A DNA stretch of 32,969 bases from Pseudomonadota bacterium (lineage in GTDB: Bacteria; Myxococcota_A; UBA796; CAJQPC01). Made by a program: the position numbers and the translations under genes. Positions 1 to 7,695 of this stretch are shown piece by piece. A model generated the notes under the pieces. The model was not told where the DNA came from. It saw only the letters and a program-made list of their open reading frames with translations, and searched no databases. Location: positions 1 through 32,969 of the forward strand of contig JAAESX010000070.1 in assembly GCA_024228935.1 (NCBI GenBank), read 5' to 3'. Every line of letters starts with the position of its first letter. The stretch's first letter is position 1.

Positions 1-94
1 ACGAGGCAGCGGACTTCCTCGAGCGTGCAATGCGCCCGAGAATCGCCGCTTCTCGCGGCGACAGGTCGACTTTGAGTGCGTGCGGACGAGCCAT
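1..94 (-). CDS. IS630-like transposase, N-terminal fragment (runs off the window)
   Basis: Only the first 31 codons are inside the window. The ATG at 94-92 is preceded by a strong GGAGG ribosome site four bases upstream. The peptide begins MARPHALKVDLSPREAAILG and continues with a basic RIARSRKSA stretch. This resembles the start of IS630-family transposases, where a short strand leads into an L-S-x-x-E-x-x-x-L helix of the N-terminal DNA-binding domain. The DDE catalytic core would lie outside the window. The gene reads outward, so the stretch 95-173 should contain the end of the element, but I could not define its terminal inverted repeat. Family assignment rests on recognition of the N-terminus only. 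Confidence 0.6.
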   Translation of the reverse strand, partial: MARPHALKVDLSPREAAILGRIARSRKSAAS

Positions 95-97
95 CGA

Positions 98-114
98 ACC
101 TCCTCGGTGGAGGT
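98..114 (-). promoter_or_regulatory. Hairpin sequestering the transposase ribosome-binding site
   Basis: ACCTCC (98-103) and GGAGGT (109-114) form a perfect 6-bp inverted repeat with a 5-base loop. On the minus-strand transcript the GGAGGT arm next to the ATG is the Shine-Dalgarno sequence of the transposase, so the hairpin would hide it. Insertion sequences commonly limit transposase translation from read-through transcripts in this way. Function here is inferred from position. Confidence 0.5.
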
Positions 115-173
115 ACCGCGGCCACGCCGGGTTGTCTAGTCGCATTCCCTCTCGAGAATTCGGATCTGCTGAA

Positions 174-1133
174 CTAGGTCAGCGCGCTCGCCAGGAACGG
201 CAGACTGAGCTCGAACCGACTGTTCAGCTTGAAGTGCCCGCCCTCGTGCTCCTCGTAGTGGTGCTCGACCTCGTGCTGGTCGAAGGCACGGCTCAGCATC
301 CGCGAGCCCACCTGGAGCCGGAACTCGTCCCGGCGGCCACAGTCGAGCCAGATGGCGACGCCATCCAGCGCCCGTGCGTGGTCCGGCACCAGCGTCACCG
401 GGTCGAACGCCGACCAGCGCGCGAACACCTCGCCGAGCGTCTCGCCCGTCTCCAGGTCGACCGGCAGCTCCACATCCAGCGGGGTGCTCTCGGCTGACGC
501 GTAGCACATGGACATCGCGACCAGGTTGATGACGCCGTGGTCGCTCCCGGACAGCTCGCCTCCGCGGTCGAACGCCGCCCACCAGGCCTCGAGTCCGCCC
601 GCGCGGCGGATGGCCTCGACGGCAGACGGGAAGTCCGGCTGGTAGCCGTACGAGAAGCCGGCGTCCGGCGCATGGGCCGCAAGTGCCTGGAACCGTTCCG
701 GTCTCGTCATCGCCAGGTGCAGGGCGCCGAAGCCCCCGCTCGACTTTCCGAACACGCCCCACTTGCCCGTGGCCGGGACCTGGGTCTCCACCCACGGCAG
801 AAGCTCGTCGCACAGCCACGTCGCGTACCGACCCACACTCGGCGAGTCGAGGTACTGCGAGCCGCCGATGCGCGTCATCACATCAGGCATGACGAGCACG
901 CACGGCGGCATGCCCTGGCGAACCAGGCGCGCGGCGCGATCGGGGAGCGTCTCGGTTCGCCAGCGCCGGTTCAGGAACCCGTAGAACGAGCCTGTGAAGC
1001 CGGGCAGCGCCAACAGGCAGGGGAACGGCCCCGGCCCGTCCGGCACAGCGATCACGACGTCGCGCGTCGCGGCGTCCCCGAGCGGGTTGCCGGCGAGCGC
1101 GGCGCTCTCGTGCCGCAGATGGAGCAGCTTCAC
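174..1133 (-). CDS. Esterase-like alpha/beta hydrolase (PF00756 / esterase D type)
   Basis: 319 residues from a GTG start whose GTGA overlaps the TGA stop of the upstream HEAT protein; GAGGAG lies 8 bases upstream. The nucleophile elbow is GKSSG around residues 129-133 (Ser131), following a conserved-looking stretch with LPWVETQ that is typical of enterochelin-esterase and esterase D type enzymes. The preceding PGFTGS near residues 44-49 could supply the oxyanion hole. An acid near 264-269 (DCGRRDE) and a histidine near residue 300 (HEGGHF) complete a plausible triad. There is no signal peptide, so it is probably cytoplasmic. The substrate cannot be told. The overlap implies translational coupling with the HEAT/TPR protein. 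Family confident, specificity unknown. Confidence 0.8.
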   Translation of the reverse strand: MKLLHLRHESAALAGNPLGDAATRDVVIAVPDGPGPFPCLLALPGFTGSFYGFLNRRWRTETLPDRAARLVRQGMPPCVLVMPDVMTRIGGSQYLDSPSVGRYATWLCDELLPWVETQVPATGKWGVFGKSSGGFGALHLAMTRPERFQALAAHAPDAGFSYGYQPDFPSAVEAIRRAGGLEAWWAAFDRGGELSGSDHGVINLVAMSMCYASAESTPLDVELPVDLETGETLGEVFARWSAFDPVTLVPDHARALDGVAIWLDCGRRDEFRLQVGSRMLSRAFDQHEVEHHYEEHEGGHFKLNSRFELSLPFLASALT

Positions 1134-2389
1134 GCGAGGCGCTCCTCGGCGAGCGTCCGCAGCGGGTTGCGCTTCGTGGCCTTCTCCAGGACGTTCGACC
1201 ACGCCTTGCGGGCGAACTCCATCTCGCCCTCGGCGGCGTGCACCTCGCCCAGGTAGAACCACGCATCGGCGGGAGCCGACTTCTTCTCGCAGATGGCCTG
1301 GAGCCGGTCGCGCGCTCGGTCGACGTACCCCGCCGCGAGTTCGACGCGGGCGATGACCCGGACGCCGTTCGCGTTGGTCGGAAGCCGCGGGATGAGCTGA
1401 TCCGCCACCAGCCGGCGCCAGGGCTCGGACAGCCCGCCGGCCCGCTCGAGGAAGTACTCGGTGGCGGTGACCAGGTCGCTGTCGGCCGCTCGGAACCACG
1501 TGTTCGAGCCCACCTGGATGGCCTCGACCCAGTCGCGCGACGTCGGCTCGTCGAGGACCATGCGACGCATCGGCCAGGCGTCGTCGCCCTGGACCTCGAG
1601 CCGGTTCGGGTCGTCGCAGGTGTACCGGAAGGCCCGGATGCGGTCGATGCCGACCTCGAGCCCGATGCCGTCCTGGAGGACGAGCCACGTCCACGGCTTC
1701 TGCACCGCAGGGACCTCGCCCCCGTCGGTCCCGTAGCTCTTCCACAGACCCTCGATCGCGTCGGGGTCACGAGCCGTCTCGAGCCGCGCGAGGGCCTGGG
1801 TGGCGGCCTCGGCCACCTGGTCGGCGCGAGAGGTCAGGGCCTCGAGCGCCGGGACCGCGTCCTGCCAGCCGCAGTTGGCGGCCAGTCGGACGATCCAGGC
1901 CATGGCGTCCGGACGAAGCCGCGGCGAGTTCAGCAGCTCGAGCGTCTTCTGGCGGATCGGCTCGTCGTTCACCGCCGCGCTGCTCACGAAGTAGCGGTAG
2001 AGCCCGACCAGTGCGCCCGTGCGGACGTCGAGTCGCGGGTCCTGCACTCCGACGAGGATCCGGCGCGCCGAGCGCGGGATGCCCAGCGTCGCGAGCACCG
2101 AGAACATACCGGCGTTGACCTCGGGGTCGATGCCCTTGAACCCTTCGAAGATGCGCCGTCGCGCCACCTCGTCGATCGTCGCCGCCGCGGGTCCGACCCG
2201 GTAGCGACTCAGGATGTCCGCCGCCGCTCCGACCGCGTACAGACGCGCCCCGGGAGAGGGGTCCTCGAACGCCACGTCCAGGAGCCGCGGGACGTCCTCG
2301 GGGACGCCGCAGCGCGAGAGCTGACGCCCCGCCTCGGCCCTGTCGTGGATGTCCTTGCTCTCCAAGAGCTCGATCGGCGACTTCGACAC
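1130..2389 (-). CDS. HEAT-repeat / TPR-like protein
   Basis: The start chosen is the GTG at 2389 (product begins MSKSPIELLES), because a perfect GGAGG sits 5 bases upstream; the frame also has a TTG four codons earlier that overlaps this ribosome site. 419 residues. The N-terminal half is a run of paired helices with HEAT-like signatures (RAEAGRQLSRCGVPEDVPRL, a second pair at ARLYAVGAAADIL, and others to about residue 200). The C-terminal part has TPR-like helices (AWFYLGEVHAAEGEMEFARKA). Such alpha-solenoids are protein-binding scaffolds. No catalytic motif, signal peptide or membrane segment is visible. It is the first gene of a two-gene unit with the hydrolase and is divergent from the lipoprotein at 2435. 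Molecular role unknown. Confidence 0.75.
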   Translation of the reverse strand: MSKSPIELLESKDIHDRAEAGRQLSRCGVPEDVPRLLDVAFEDPSPGARLYAVGAAADILSRYRVGPAAATIDEVARRRIFEGFKGIDPEVNAGMFSVLATLGIPRSARRILVGVQDPRLDVRTGALVGLYRYFVSSAAVNDEPIRQKTLELLNSPRLRPDAMAWIVRLAANCGWQDAVPALEALTSRADQVAEAATQALARLETARDPDAIEGLWKSYGTDGGEVPAVQKPWTWLVLQDGIGLEVGIDRIRAFRYTCDDPNRLEVQGDDAWPMRRMVLDEPTSRDWVEAIQVGSNTWFRAADSDLVTATEYFLERAGGLSEPWRRLVADQLIPRLPTNANGVRVIARVELAAGYVDRARDRLQAICEKKSAPADAWFYLGEVHAAEGEMEFARKAWSNVLEKATKRNPLRTLAEERLA

Positions 2390-2434
2390 CGGCACCTCCA
2401 AGGCTCAGTCGTAACAGAGGGATAAGCTCCCGCC

Positions 2435-3697
2435 ATGCTCGCGGTCCTCCTCCTCTCCTGTGCTGCCCGGATCCACGACCTTTACGCCGTGTCGAAGGAG
2501 TACGCACTCCAGCCTGCTTCTGAGCTCGCCGACAGTTGGACACCGGACGCCACGGTGCGCGTGTCCGGCGATCTCGTCGGCCAGCTCCTGACCCATGCCA
2601 TCGACGGGGCGTTCAAGGGCGTCGAGCCGATCGACATGGGGCTCGGGACGGTGCTTCCAAAGCTCTCGGTGAAGAAGCTAGAGGTCATCGAGCAGGACGC
2701 CTGCCCGAACTGCGTCGCTGTGAAGGGCGTTCTGCGGGGCAAGGCCGAGCTCTCCGTCGGCCCGGTCGAGACCGCTGTCCCCCTGGCCCTGAAGCTCGGC
2801 GCGAACCTGAAGGTCCGCTCGGTCGAGGACGGCCCGACCCAGATCATCCAGCTCCGCGTGGTGAAGGTGCGGAACTTGACCGTCGTCCTGGGCGACGACG
2901 ATCTGGCCGTGGACGCCACCAGCGCGCTCGAGGCCTGGGGACAGGAGCTCATCGAGGAGCTCCCGCCCATCCCGCTGGGTCGACTCGGTGGGGACGACCT
3001 GCCGATCCGGGCGCTGCGGATCCTGCCGGACGGCGGCGGGGTGAAGGCCGAGCTGCGCACGTCGGCTGCGCACGGTGGCGACCTGGTCGACCTGGGCGAG
3101 GCTCCCGGTGACGGTATCCAGGTCGTCGTCGCGAGCGACACGCTGCTGGACTACGCGCGGAAGGCCGCGTTCGAGCAGGGCGCGATCGACCTCGACGTGC
3201 ACGTGGAGCCCAGCCATCTGGCCTTCGACGGCGACCGCTTCGAGCTCGTCGTGCGGCTGTGGCGGCTGAAGGACCGGCGGGCCTGGTGGCGCGACTACCG
3301 CGTGGCGGGCCAGGTCGACATCCAAGACGGCAAGCTCTCGCTGGTCGCCGACGATGTCGAGGAGCTCGCCGCCAGCCGGGGCGCGGGCTTGCTGGACCCC
3401 ATCGCGCTGCTGGCTCGCGGACGGATCCTCGACGGCATCGCCAACGGCGCCCAGCAGGCGTTCCCGCTGGACAAGGTCGTGACCACGAGGTCCGGGCTGC
3501 GCATCGAGGCGCTCATCGACGAGGCCGAGGGCACCGGACCCCAGCTCGTCCTCCGCGGGAAGGCCTCGGTCGAGCGGGTGGAGCCGAAGAAGGACAAGAA
3601 GGACAAGAAGGACAAGAAGGACAAGAAGGACAAGAAGGACAAGCCGCAGAAGCAGGAGAACAAGGCGAAGAAGACCCCGAAGAAGGACGCGGGTTGA
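2435..3697 (+). CDS. Predicted lipoprotein with lysine-aspartate repeat tail
   Basis: 420 residues. It starts MLAVLLLSC, a lipobox (LLSC) with the lipid-accepting Cys at position 9 and no positively charged residue before it. The body is a predicted beta-rich exported protein. It may contain two related halves (VSGDLVGQLLTHAID near residue 43 and VVASDTLLDYARKAA near residue 230), each followed by strands, a pattern also seen in tubular lipid-binding folds, but I do not recognise the family. A CPNC pair lies near residues 89-92. The C-terminus is a K-K-D repeat and a K/Q/E-rich tail. The only nearby Shine-Dalgarno-like sequence is weak (AGAGG, 14 bases upstream). The stop overlaps the TTG start of the SGNH hydrolase, so the two are probably co-translated. 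Confidence 0.75.
   Translation: MLAVLLLSCAARIHDLYAVSKEYALQPASELADSWTPDATVRVSGDLVGQLLTHAIDGAFKGVEPIDMGLGTVLPKLSVKKLEVIEQDACPNCVAVKGVLRGKAELSVGPVETAVPLALKLGANLKVRSVEDGPTQIIQLRVVKVRNLTVVLGDDDLAVDATSALEAWGQELIEELPPIPLGRLGGDDLPIRALRILPDGGGVKAELRTSAAHGGDLVDLGEAPGDGIQVVVASDTLLDYARKAAFEQGAIDLDVHVEPSHLAFDGDRFELVVRLWRLKDRRAWWRDYRVAGQVDIQDGKLSLVADDVEELAASRGAGLLDPIALLARGRILDGIANGAQQAFPLDKVVTTRSGLRIEALIDEAEGTGPQLVLRGKASVERVEPKKDKKDKKDKKDKKDKKDKPQKQENKAKKTPKKDAG
3587..3643 (+). repeat. 9-bp minisatellite (aagaaggac) in the lipoprotein tail
   Basis: Six perfect tandem copies of AAGAAGGAC (3587-3640) plus a partial AAG encode (KKD)6K. The unit is a multiple of three, so copy-number slippage would lengthen or shorten the charged tail without breaking the frame. 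Confidence 0.95.
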
Positions 3698-4800
3698 GGG
3701 GCACACGGCAGCGCCTGGCGTTCGCCCTGGTGGTGTTCCTGGGGACCTGCGTCACGCTCGAGGTCCTGTCGCGCCTGATGTTCCAGGACGAGCTGGCCGA
3801 GGCGATGGGTGCCCCGCCGGACGACCCCGACGGCGCCGCCCCGCCGCTTCTGAAGGGCAGCCCGTACCTGCTGTGGGAGATGGCTCCCGGGCAGCGCTAC
3901 GAGCGCGATGTGTTCGTCACCATCAACGCGCTCGGCATGCGCGGGGACGAGGTCGAGATCCCAAAGCCCGAAGGCGTTCGGCGCATCCTGGCCACGGGCG
4001 ACAGCTCGATCTACGGCTACGGCGTCGAGGACGACGAGCCCTTCATCCGGGTCGCCGCGGACGCCCTGGGCGTCGAGGCGCTCAACGCGGCCACGCCCGG
4101 CTGGTCCACCTGGCAGACCGTGAACTTCATGGAGATGCGGGGCTGGTCGACCGAGCCCGACGTCGTCGTCATCGGCAACCAGTGGTCCGACAACAACTTC
4201 GACACGTTCGTCGACATCGACCTGCTCGAGGAGTTCGCGCCCCACGCCGGGACTGCGCTGGTCAGCGACGCGCTCAGCTCGCTCGCGTTCTACCGGCTCC
4301 TTCGCTACCGCCTGGCCGTCCAGCAGGGCGACAAGGCCGAGGCTCGGAAGGTCGGCTGGACGCTGGGCGGCCCCACCCGCGCAGGCCCCCGCCGGGTCGA
4401 GGTCAACTCGTATGCGGCGAACCTGGACAGGCTCGCGAGCGAGGCCATCGCGCGAGACGCCGAGGTCGTGTTCGTGGTCCTCGCGAACACGGTCGACGGC
4501 ACCGAGCAGGCGCCGCATGCGGCCTGGAACACCTACCGGAACGTCATGCGAGACGTCGCCGCGCGTCACGGCGCCCCCGTCATCGAGGTGCCGGATCTGT
4601 TCGCCGAGTCTCCCCTGTACGTCCGCGAGCTCTTCCTGGACGAGATGCACCCGACCGCTCCAGCGCACGCGCTGATCGGCCAGGAGTTGGCTCGCGTCCT
4701 GACGCCCTGGGCCGAGGGCGGGACGGTGATGTCCGAGCCGTCGGGTGAGCCCCTGAAGACCTACCGGGACCCGTTCGTCGAGGCACACATGCAGCGCTGA
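3694..4800 (+). CDS. Membrane-anchored SGNH/GDSL-type hydrolase
   Basis: 368 residues from a TTG start overlapping the previous TGA (TTGA), with AAGGA six bases upstream; the frame is open further upstream but only as a shadow of the lipoprotein. Residues 8-24 form one hydrophobic anchor after a basic start (RGTRQR). Block I is ATGDSSIYGYG with Asp103-Ser104. A GNQWSDNN stretch could supply the block III Gly/Asn. Block V is DEMHP (Asp316, His319). This order of motifs is that of SGNH hydrolases such as O-acetyl-esterases acting on envelope polysaccharide or lipid. Its active domain is predicted to face the periplasm. Substrate unknown. Ends two bases before the convergent MATE gene. Confidence 0.8.
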   Translation: MRGTRQRLAFALVVFLGTCVTLEVLSRLMFQDELAEAMGAPPDDPDGAAPPLLKGSPYLLWEMAPGQRYERDVFVTINALGMRGDEVEIPKPEGVRRILATGDSSIYGYGVEDDEPFIRVAADALGVEALNAATPGWSTWQTVNFMEMRGWSTEPDVVVIGNQWSDNNFDTFVDIDLLEEFAPHAGTALVSDALSSLAFYRLLRYRLAVQQGDKAEARKVGWTLGGPTRAGPRRVEVNSYAANLDRLASEAIARDAEVVFVVLANTVDGTEQAPHAAWNTYRNVMRDVAARHGAPVIEVPDLFAESPLYVRELFLDEMHPTAPAHALIGQELARVLTPWAEGGTVMSEPSGEPLKTYRDPFVEAHMQR

Positions 4801-4802
4801 GG

Positions 4803-6152
4803 TCAGACCTCGTGCTCGAGCCACTTCCCTCGGATGCAGGCGGCCCCCTTCAGGCTCGACTTGAAGACGGTCGTGAGGTTGACGGCCCACCAGATGCCGG
4901 CCGCGCCCAGGGCCCCGGCGCCGAGGATGGCCAGAGGGATCCGCAACAGGTTGAACGGGACCGACAGCCAGAACACCGTCCGGGTGTCACCGGCCCCCGT
5001 CAGGACCCCCTCGCCCAGGGCCTCCCACGCCACGAAGACCTGGGAGAAGGCCAGGATGGTGGCGTACTCGGTCGCGGCGACGTGCACGCCCTCGCTGGAC
5101 GCGAACCAGCCCGTGAGGACCTCGCCGCCGAAGAAGAACAGCGCCCCGGCGAAGAGCCCGGCCACCGTGGACAGCACGAACGCCTTCTTCACGGCGGACA
5201 CCGCGATGTCGGGACGCTTCGCCCCGAGCGCTCGGCCCACGACGCTGCTGACGGCCAGGGAGATGCCCCAGAAGGCCGGCCACGTGAACCCCTCGAGCGC
5301 CGAGAAGCCGATGCCCAGGGCCGCGTTGACCTCGGGCCCGAGCGGCGAGATGGCGGTCTTCAGCATCGCCCAGTAGACCGCCGCGTACGCGAACGTGCCC
5401 GCTGCCATGGGCGTCCCGACCTTGATGATGCGGCGCGCCTGGGCGACCACGGGACTCAGGTGGTCGGCCGTGAGACCGACCCGCCGCCACAGCAGCACGA
5501 GCCCGATGGCCGTGGCCACGAACCGACTGGCGTTGCTGGCCAGCGCGGCGCCGACCACGCCAAGCCCCAGCCCGGGGACCGGCCCGACCTGGTCCATCAC
5601 GGCCAGCGGTGTCCAGATGCAGTTGAGCAGAAGCGACAGCCCCTGGAGCCACATCGGCGTGCGCGTGTCCCCCATCGCGATGAACGCCTGGTCGACGAGC
5701 GGCGTCAGCGCCAGCGGCACGATCGTCCAGCCCAGGGTCCGCAGGTACCGACTGCACTCGGTCGCCGTCTCGCCCGACAACCCGATCGCGCCCGTGATCG
5801 GGTCGGCGGCCAGCACCAGGACGGCCGCGACGAGCACGCCGATGACGACGGACATCGACAGCCCCGTCCCCAGCACGCGCCGACGCAGGGCATCGTCCCC
5901 CGCTCCTGTCGCCCTTGCGACCAGTGGCGCGACACCGACCGCAGTCAGCCAGAACGCCGACATCAGCCCGATGAGCACGAATACGGACGAGCCGATGGCG
6001 GCCTGTGCCGCGGTGGAGACGTCCTGGATCCAGTACTGATCCACCGACCGGTAGGCGTTGGTCAGGATGACCGAGGCCATGCTCGGCAGGGCCAACCGAA
6101 GCAGGTCGCGTGTGGAGAGAGGGCTCACCGCACGCGGTATATCCGTGCCCAT
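4803..6152 (-). CDS. MATE-family multidrug/sodium antiporter-like exporter
   Basis: 449 residues with about 12 hydrophobic segments in two homologous halves, the usual size for this family. Matching features include the first-half segment with SVDQYWIQDVS, QAFIAMGDTRTPMW, and the second-half GVLTGAGDTRT, the paired G-D-T-R/T loops typical of MATE transporters. It would export small molecules using a Na+ or H+ gradient across the inner membrane. The ATG at 6152 lacks a good Shine-Dalgarno; GTG at 6128 (VSPLSTRDLLRL) is an alternative. The ATG shares a CATG with the divergent CPBP protease start. Confidence 0.9.
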   Translation of the reverse strand: MGTDIPRAVSPLSTRDLLRLALPSMASVILTNAYRSVDQYWIQDVSTAAQAAIGSSVFVLIGLMSAFWLTAVGVAPLVARATGAGDDALRRRVLGTGLSMSVVIGVLVAAVLVLAADPITGAIGLSGETATECSRYLRTLGWTIVPLALTPLVDQAFIAMGDTRTPMWLQGLSLLLNCIWTPLAVMDQVGPVPGLGLGVVGAALASNASRFVATAIGLVLLWRRVGLTADHLSPVVAQARRIIKVGTPMAAGTFAYAAVYWAMLKTAISPLGPEVNAALGIGFSALEGFTWPAFWGISLAVSSVVGRALGAKRPDIAVSAVKKAFVLSTVAGLFAGALFFFGGEVLTGWFASSEGVHVAATEYATILAFSQVFVAWEALGEGVLTGAGDTRTVFWLSVPFNLLRIPLAILGAGALGAAGIWWAVNLTTVFKSSLKGAACIRGKWLEHEV

Positions 6153-6153
6153 G
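6150..6153. other. Shared CATG: overlapping divergent start codons (MATE / CPBP)
   Basis: The minus-strand ATG (6152-6150) and plus-strand ATG (6151-6153) occupy one palindromic CATG. Neither has an obvious Shine-Dalgarno. A TATATC at 6138-6143 lies at -10 spacing from the plus ATG, compatible with a leaderless plus-strand transcript, but no convincing -35 is present. Either start could be wrong. Confidence 0.5.
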
Positions 6154-6957
6154 AGCGACAACGCGTCCGGACCGACCGCACGTCACGCATTCCTCGCCGG
6201 CTGCGGCGGGCTGATGGTCCTGGCGTGCGCCGGCGTAGGACTGGGGGTGCTCGGCGCCCTGGTCAGCTACGCACAGACCGGGAAGCCCCACTTCGAGGAG
6301 GCGTTCACCGAGTGGGGGATGCTCGGGCTGCCGTTCCAGCACATGGCGCTCGCGGGCCTGGCCGTGTTCCTGGGGCACCGGTACGGCGGCTGGAAGAGGA
6401 CGCTGGCCTGGAAGAAGCCGCCGATGTGGTGGCCTCTCCTGTTCGTCCTCCCCATCGGGCTGATCTCGGACTGGCTCGCCCAGTTCCTGTTCGAGCACGC
6501 GCCCTGGCTGGACCTGGGCGGGCTCGACATGCTCGGGGACGCGCTGACGAAGAACGGGACGCTCGGCATCGTGCTGGTCGGCGGCGGCGCGGTCCTGGCC
6601 GCCCCCATCGCCGAGGAGCTGCTGTTCCGCGGGTTCGTCTACAAGGCGGCCGAGCGCAGCTGGGGTCCCATCGGCGCCATCATCACCTCGAGCGTGATGT
6701 TCGCGGCGATCCACGGCGATCCGCTGCACGCCATCGCGGTCCTGCCCTTCGGCGTGTTCATGGGCTGGATGCGCTGGCGGACCGGGTCGGTCTGGCCCGG
6801 CATCCTGGCCCACATGCTGAACAACGGGCTGTGGATGGGGATGGCCCTGACGATCGGGGAGATGCCCGACCTCCACGTCGGCGTGACGATCGCGTCCTTC
6901 GCGGCGGTCGGCGGCCTGATGGTCGGACTGGGCAAGGCGAAGTCAGCGGGAACCTGA
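6151..6957 (+). CDS. CPBP-family (CAAX/Abi) intramembrane metalloprotease
   Basis: 268 residues, about 7-8 hydrophobic segments. The three hallmark motifs are present: EELLFRG (Glu155, Glu156, Arg160), His188 in the AAIHGD segment, and HMLNN (His221, Asn225). In the family these residues form the metal/active site of Rce1-like glutamyl proteases, or serve in bacteriocin self-immunity and protein maturation. A frame open upstream from 6058 runs antisense inside the MATE gene, so the ATG at 6151 was chosen. No close Shine-Dalgarno is visible. Confidence 0.88.
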   Translation: MSDNASGPTARHAFLAGCGGLMVLACAGVGLGVLGALVSYAQTGKPHFEEAFTEWGMLGLPFQHMALAGLAVFLGHRYGGWKRTLAWKKPPMWWPLLFVLPIGLISDWLAQFLFEHAPWLDLGGLDMLGDALTKNGTLGIVLVGGGAVLAAPIAEELLFRGFVYKAAERSWGPIGAIITSSVMFAAIHGDPLHAIAVLPFGVFMGWMRWRTGSVWPGILAHMLNNGLWMGMALTIGEMPDLHVGVTIASFAAVGGLMVGLGKAKSAGT

Positions 6958-6969
6958 CAGGGGTGTCAG
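6954..6969. promoter_or_regulatory. 16-bp palindrome, copy 1 (candidate operator)
   Basis: CTGACAGGGGTGTCAG is a perfect inverted repeat (6-bp arms, GGGG centre) that overlaps the stop codon of the CPBP gene. It is 59 bp upstream of a near-identical copy, and a possible promoter lies between them (TTGCGC at 6977, an AT-rich AGATAGAAAA at 7001-7010). Two equal palindromes around one promoter suggest a dimeric repressor such as TetR or GntR type; the regulator is not in the window. Confidence 0.6.
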
Positions 6970-7012
6970 AATGACCTTGCGCAGTGCCTGGAGGCGTGCC
7001 AGATAGAAAAGA

Positions 7013-7028
7013 CTGACGGGGGCGTCAG
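7013..7028. promoter_or_regulatory. 16-bp palindrome, copy 2 (candidate operator over the start)
   Basis: CTGACGGGGGCGTCAG is the same palindrome with one compensated base-pair change (A/T to G/C). Its last base is the first base of the GTG start of the next gene, and its G-run is the only Shine-Dalgarno-like sequence, so a bound protein or an RNA hairpin could block translation as well as transcription. Confidence 0.6.
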
Positions 7029-7612
7029 TGAAATCGCTCCACCCGAGGTTCTCCATGATCGGCTTCCCCATCGGCCTGGCCTACACCCACGTCCTCGAGT
7101 GGGCCCTCCACAAGCACGTGCTGCACGGGGCCGGAAAGAAGCGCGAGAACTTCTGGTCGTTCCACTTCCACGAGCACCACCGCTCGGCCCGCACCACGAA
7201 CCACCGGGACGCGATCTACGACGGGCACCCCTTCAACTGGGACGCCTCGGGCAAGGAGCTGTTCGGCCTGGGGCTGTTGAGCCTCGCGCATCTGCCGCTC
7301 GCGCCCATCGCGCCGTTCTTCTACGGCGCCCTCGTCGTGGCGGGCGTCAACTACTACCGACTCCACCGCAAGGCGCACATCGACCCGGCGTGGGCCCGCG
7401 AGAAGCTGGCCTGGCACTACGACCACCACATGGCTCCGGACCAGGACAAGAACTGGGGCGTCCGCAGCGACTGGGTCGACCGGCTGATGGGCACGCGCGA
7501 GGTCTACGCGGGCACGGCTCGTGAGGCCCGGGACTGGGAGCGACGCGAGGCCGCGTACCAGGCAAAGCTGGCTGCTGGAGAGAGCGCCCCGGCTGCGGCG
7601 CAGGCGGCCTAG
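7028..7612 (+). CDS. Fatty-acid-hydroxylase / sterol-desaturase-like membrane protein
   Basis: 194 residues from GTG. Several histidine clusters characteristic of the diiron fatty acid hydroxylase superfamily are present: HKHVLHG, HFHEHHR, HRKAH and HYDHHM. Hydrophobic stretches flank them (IGFPIGLAYTHVLEWAL; LAPIAPFFYGALVVAGVNYY). Such enzymes use two irons and O2 to hydroxylate or desaturate lipid chains in the membrane. The C-terminal 30 residues are charged and alanine-rich, probably not conserved. Twin palindromes upstream suggest dedicated regulation, consistent with lipid-responsive control, though the regulator is unknown. An internal ATG at 7055 is a less likely start because all upstream residues are compatible with the protein. 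Confidence 0.75.
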   Translation: MKSLHPRFSMIGFPIGLAYTHVLEWALHKHVLHGAGKKRENFWSFHFHEHHRSARTTNHRDAIYDGHPFNWDASGKELFGLGLLSLAHLPLAPIAPFFYGALVVAGVNYYRLHRKAHIDPAWAREKLAWHYDHHMAPDQDKNWGVRSDWVDRLMGTREVYAGTAREARDWERREAAYQAKLAAGESAPAAAQAA

Positions 7613-7645
7613 GAGCGGGAAGCGACGGCGCGACGCAAAGGTCCG

Positions 7646-7662
7646 AGGCTGACCGTCAGCCT
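7646..7662. terminator. Palindrome between convergent genes (candidate bidirectional terminator)
   Basis: AGGCTGAC-C-GTCAGCCT is a perfect 8-bp inverted repeat about one base. In RNA it would fold as a 6-7 bp stem with a 3-5 base loop. It lies between two convergent stop codons (7612 and 7696). No T-run follows, so termination is inferred only from place and symmetry; it also contains the CTGAC/GTCAG half-sites of the upstream palindromes, but at different spacing. Confidence 0.4.
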
Positions 7663-7695
7663 GCGACTTCTGCGCGGCCGCACCGTGGACCGAGC

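Noticed and set aside
4812..6974. A 720-codon plus-strand frame opposite the MATE gene
   Set aside because: Composition is of Arg, Gly, Asp and Pro without any motif, typical of a GC-rich shadow.
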